Of a DNA stretch of 64,000 nt, positions 61,438 through 64,000 are shown piece by piece. How positions within the stretch are numbered: position 1 is the stretch's first letter; every line of letters begins with the position of its first letter. Source of the DNA: Gammaproteobacteria bacterium (lineage in GTDB: Bacteria > Pseudomonadota > Gammaproteobacteria > Pseudomonadales > Pseudohongiellaceae); assembly GCA_024639905.1 (NCBI GenBank), contig JAHEGE010000008.1, forward strand, positions 227,099 through 291,098. Direction: 5' to 3'. Under the pieces are notes generated by a model. The model made no database searches, had not been told where the DNA came from, and saw only the letters and a program-made list of their open reading frames with translations. Both the position numbers and the translations under genes were made by a program.

Positions 61438-63048
61438 ATGAAACACACATCGATAGCCATTCAGACACGCGCAGTTAGCTTTGCGCTTTTTACCGTGCTT
61501 TTTTGCGCCAGCGCCGCCATTGCTCAAGACTTCGACATCGTTATTCGCGATGGCCGTATTGTCGATGGCTCTGGTAACCCGTGGTATGAGGCGGATGTTG
61601 GTATCCGCGGCGATCGAATCGCACAAATAGGCGATTTAAGCGAAGCAAAGGCGGAGCACACCATCGACGCCCGAGGCCTCGTCGTGGCGCCGGGCTTTAT
61701 CGACCCACACACGCATGCGCTAAACGGCATATTCGGCGTGCCCACCGCGGAGAGTTCGCTGCTGCAAGGCGTCACGACGCTGACTGAAGGCAACGACGGC
61801 AGCTCACCTTTCCCAATTGCTGCTCATTACGCCGAGGTCGAGGCAAAGCGGCTCAGTCCAAACTGGGCAGTATTCGTCGGCCAAGGAACGATCCGGCAGC
61901 GCGTCATCGGCAGTGAAGACCGCGACGCAACATCGGCCGAGATCGAGCAGATGAAGGCCATGGTCGCCGAGGCGATGGAAGACGGCGCCTTGGGTATTTC
62001 TACCGGGCTGTTTTATGTGCCTGGCAGCTTCACCCCTACAGACGAGGTGGTGGAGCTGTCGAAGGTCGCCGCAAGCTATGGCGGTATTTACATCTCCCAT
62101 ATGCGGGAAGAGGCGAATCAACTGCTCGATTCGGTTAACGAAACCATCGCGATCGGGGAAAAGGCCGGCATTCCCGTGCAGATAACCCACCATAAGGTTA
62201 TCGGAGTTCAGAACTGGGGCGCAGCGCGTGAGAGCTTGAGCTTAGTCGATGCGGCCCGCGCTCGCGGCATCGACGTGACGATCGATCAGTATCCCTACAC
62301 CGCCTCGCAAACTAGCATTAATGCGCTGATTCCCCAGTGGGCGCAGGAAGGCGGACGTGCTGCGATGTTGGCGCGCATTGCCAGTGCGGAGACTCGGGGC
62401 GCGGTTAAGGCTGCGATTGTCGACAAGATTCTTTTCGACCGTGGCGGCGGCGATGCGAAAAATGTCTCGATCTCGCGCAGCCCCAACGACCGCTCTATTG
62501 AGGGTAAAAATCTAGCGGAGATCACCCGCGAACGCGGATTCGAGCCTACACCCGAGAACGCAGCCGAAACGGCGATGGATATTGTTGGCATTGGACAGGT
62601 GAGCGCGGTCTACCACGCGATTGGGCCGCAGGACGTTGACCTCATTATGCAGCACCCGGCGGCGGCGATCGGGTCGGATGGGCCTGTGGGCGTATTCGGC
62701 GAAGGCGCGCCGCATCCCCGCCAGTACGGCACCTTCGCGCGAGTGCTGGGTCACTATGTGCGCGAGCGCAACCTCATAAGCCTTGAAAATGCCGTTCGCA
62801 AGATGACAAGCCTGACCGCCCAGAGACTCAGCATCCGCGACCGCGGCCTCTTAGTCGAGGGCTACTATGCCGACATTGCGGTCTTCAACCCCGACACAAT
62901 CACCGATAAAGCCACCTTCGATCAGCCCCATCAATATGCCGAGGGCGTCGACACTGTCCTCGTCAACGGCATCGTCGTCGTCGCCGATGGCCAACACACC
63001 GGCGCTCGCCCCGGCCGCGTCCTCCGCGGCCCCGGCCACGCCCCCTAA
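61438..63048 (+). CDS. Secreted D-aminoacylase / N-acyl-D-amino-acid deacylase-family amidohydrolase
   Basis: Signal peptide; DFDIVIRDGRIVDGSGNPWYEADVGIRGDRIAQIGDL, PGFIDPHTH, EGNDGSSPFP, ISHMREEANQLLDSVNETI, QITHHKVIG. Confidence 0.93.
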   Translation: MKHTSIAIQTRAVSFALFTVLFCASAAIAQDFDIVIRDGRIVDGSGNPWYEADVGIRGDRIAQIGDLSEAKAEHTIDARGLVVAPGFIDPHTHALNGIFGVPTAESSLLQGVTTLTEGNDGSSPFPIAAHYAEVEAKRLSPNWAVFVGQGTIRQRVIGSEDRDATSAEIEQMKAMVAEAMEDGALGISTGLFYVPGSFTPTDEVVELSKVAASYGGIYISHMREEANQLLDSVNETIAIGEKAGIPVQITHHKVIGVQNWGAARESLSLVDAARARGIDVTIDQYPYTASQTSINALIPQWAQEGGRAAMLARIASAETRGAVKAAIVDKILFDRGGGDAKNVSISRSPNDRSIEGKNLAEITRERGFEPTPENAAETAMDIVGIGQVSAVYHAIGPQDVDLIMQHPAAAIGSDGPVGVFGEGAPHPRQYGTFARVLGHYVRERNLISLENAVRKMTSLTAQRLSIRDRGLLVEGYYADIAVFNPDTITDKATFDQPHQYAEGVDTVLVNGIVVVADGQHTGARPGRVLRGPGHAP

Positions 63049-63130
63049 ACCGGGGTCAGGTCTTTCCTCGATGCAGCTTACTGCATAAATCGCTAACGAA
63101 TGCATCGTTGAAAGACCTGACCCCGGGTTT
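63047..63130. repeat. REPIN-like inverted repeat F
   Basis: AAACCGGGGTCAGGTCTTTCCTCGATGCA...TGCATCGTTGAAAGACCTGACCCCGGGTTT. Confidence 0.93.
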
Positions 63131-63133
63131 GAA

Positions 63134-63175
63134 CTCGGTGGTGAAAACGGCTAACTTGGTGGTCAATCTGGCTAA
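63134..63175 (+). repeat. Two tandem 21-bp direct repeats
   Basis: CTCGGTGGTGAAAACGGCTAA / CTTGGTGGTCAATCTGGCTAA, 16/21 identical. Confidence 0.75.
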
Positions 63176-63224
63176 TCACTAGATTGAATATATCGTAACT
63201 AATTGATTTTTATCGGGTAATTTC

Positions 63225-63241
63225 CTGGCACGGTATTCGCA
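63225..63241 (+). promoter_or_regulatory. Candidate sigma-54 promoter (-24/-12) with IHF-consensus match upstream (63196-63208)
   Basis: CTGGCACGGTATTCGCA: TGGCAC-N5-TCGC, one mismatch to TGGCAC-N5-TTGC; upstream TAACTAATTGATT matches YAANNNNTTGATW. Confidence 0.5.
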
Positions 63242-63279
63242 AGTACTTCTCTGTCACAGCACACTTTAGGAGAAGCACC

Positions 63280-63561
63280 GTGAGAATACTGTCTACCCTC
63301 GGCCTACTTGGTATCACCCTGGTTGGCCTCATCATCGCCATCCCCATTTTGTCGGTGGCATTCTCGCTATTCGGCGCGCTAGTGATCTTCCTTATCTGGG
63401 TCGCACCTTTTTGGATTATCGCCACCTCACGCGTCACCACCGGCTTTGAGAAAATCGCCTGGCTTATCGCGATGGTGTTTCTGTCTTGGTTTGCGTGGGT
63501 GTTCTATTTCTTCCTCGCGCCGCTAAAACAGCGCGACGACTATTACGACTACTCGCGTTAA
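63280..63561 (+). CDS. Small hydrophobic membrane protein
   Basis: Several TM segments; MRILSTLGLLGITLVGLIIAIPILSVAFSLFGALVIFLIWVAPFWIIATS; GGAG upstream of ATG. Confidence 0.75.
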   Translation: MRILSTLGLLGITLVGLIIAIPILSVAFSLFGALVIFLIWVAPFWIIATSRVTTGFEKIAWLIAMVFLSWFAWVFYFFLAPLKQRDDYYDYSR

Positions 63562-63726
63562 TCACCCCATGCCCAGCCTGCTCGCCCTGCAGGCTGGCGC
63601 TTTTCGGCAGAACCCTCATTTGTCTGCCAGTGCCCCGCGGCCACGCATGCTGTGCCGCGGGGCATTATTCTCTTGCGCCTAACCGCCATATTCTCTAGCC
63701 TGCTATTAATCAGACAAGGAATTCCC

Positions 63727-64000
63727 GTGGCGATTATCGAAGTCGATTCTCTTACCAAGCGCTACCCTCTACCCAACAAAAAATCCGAGGCATTTCTTGC
63801 GGTGAACGCGATCTCTTTGCGCATCGAAGAAGGCGAAATTTACGGCATCCTTGGTCCCAATGGCGCTGGCAAGACCACCACGCTCGAGATGCTCGAGGGC
63901 CTGACCGATATCGATTCCGGCATTGCACTTATCGACGGCATCGACGTACAGGAAAACCCCTACGCGGTTAAACAACGAATCGGCGTGCAACTTCAAGCCA
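63727..64000 (+). CDS. ABC transporter ATP-binding protein, truncated by window end (not in ORF track)
   Basis: GTG start, open to edge: VAIIEVDSLTKRYPLPNKKSEAFLAVNAISLRIEEGEIYGILGPNGAGKTTTLEMLEGLTDIDSG; Walker A present. Confidence 0.92.
   Translation, partial: MAIIEVDSLTKRYPLPNKKSEAFLAVNAISLRIEEGEIYGILGPNGAGKTTTLEMLEGLTDIDSGIALIDGIDVQENPYAVKQRIGVQLQA

Noticed and set aside
63769-63996. 75-aa minus ORF at right edge
   Set aside because: Antisense to the truncated ABC ATPase with Walker A motif.

Overview
This is a gammaproteobacterial chromosomal window, judged from the zapA-6S RNA-fau and pepP-ubiH-ubiI synteny and the imuA-imuB-dnaE2 mutasome. It holds about 35 supported CDSs. The main blocks are: (a) TonB-dependent receptors, a DUF5916-type protein, and secreted or lipoprotein peptidases, namely an M1+M28+PDZ fusion, an M13 peptidase and a D-aminoacylase; (b) a molybdenum hydroxylase operon (Tat-signal 2Fe-2S subunit, Moco subunit, FAD subunit) with its own cytochrome b; (c) gltB-gltD behind a long leader; (d) the ubi/pepP/zapA/6S RNA/fau locus; (e) imuAB and dnaE2 arranged tail-to-tail and bookended by identical LexA boxes; (f) an Lrp-like regulator divergent from putA. 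Three CDSs are missing from the supplied ORF track: the left-edge minus-strand secreted protein, a 48-aa ORF at 46468, and the right-edge ABC ATPase. Signals most worth follow-up are: a REPIN-like repeat family (CCCGGGGTCAGGTCTTTCATCGATGCA and its inverse) that abuts stop codons; a compact sigma-54-like promoter with an IHF consensus and tandem 21-bp repeats upstream of a small membrane protein at 63280; the periplasmic PaoABC-like hydroxylase coupled to cytochrome b; and the LexA-bookended inverted mutasome. No CRISPR array, tRNA, rRNA or intact transposase gene was recognised. All product names are by-eye motif recognition; no database search was run.
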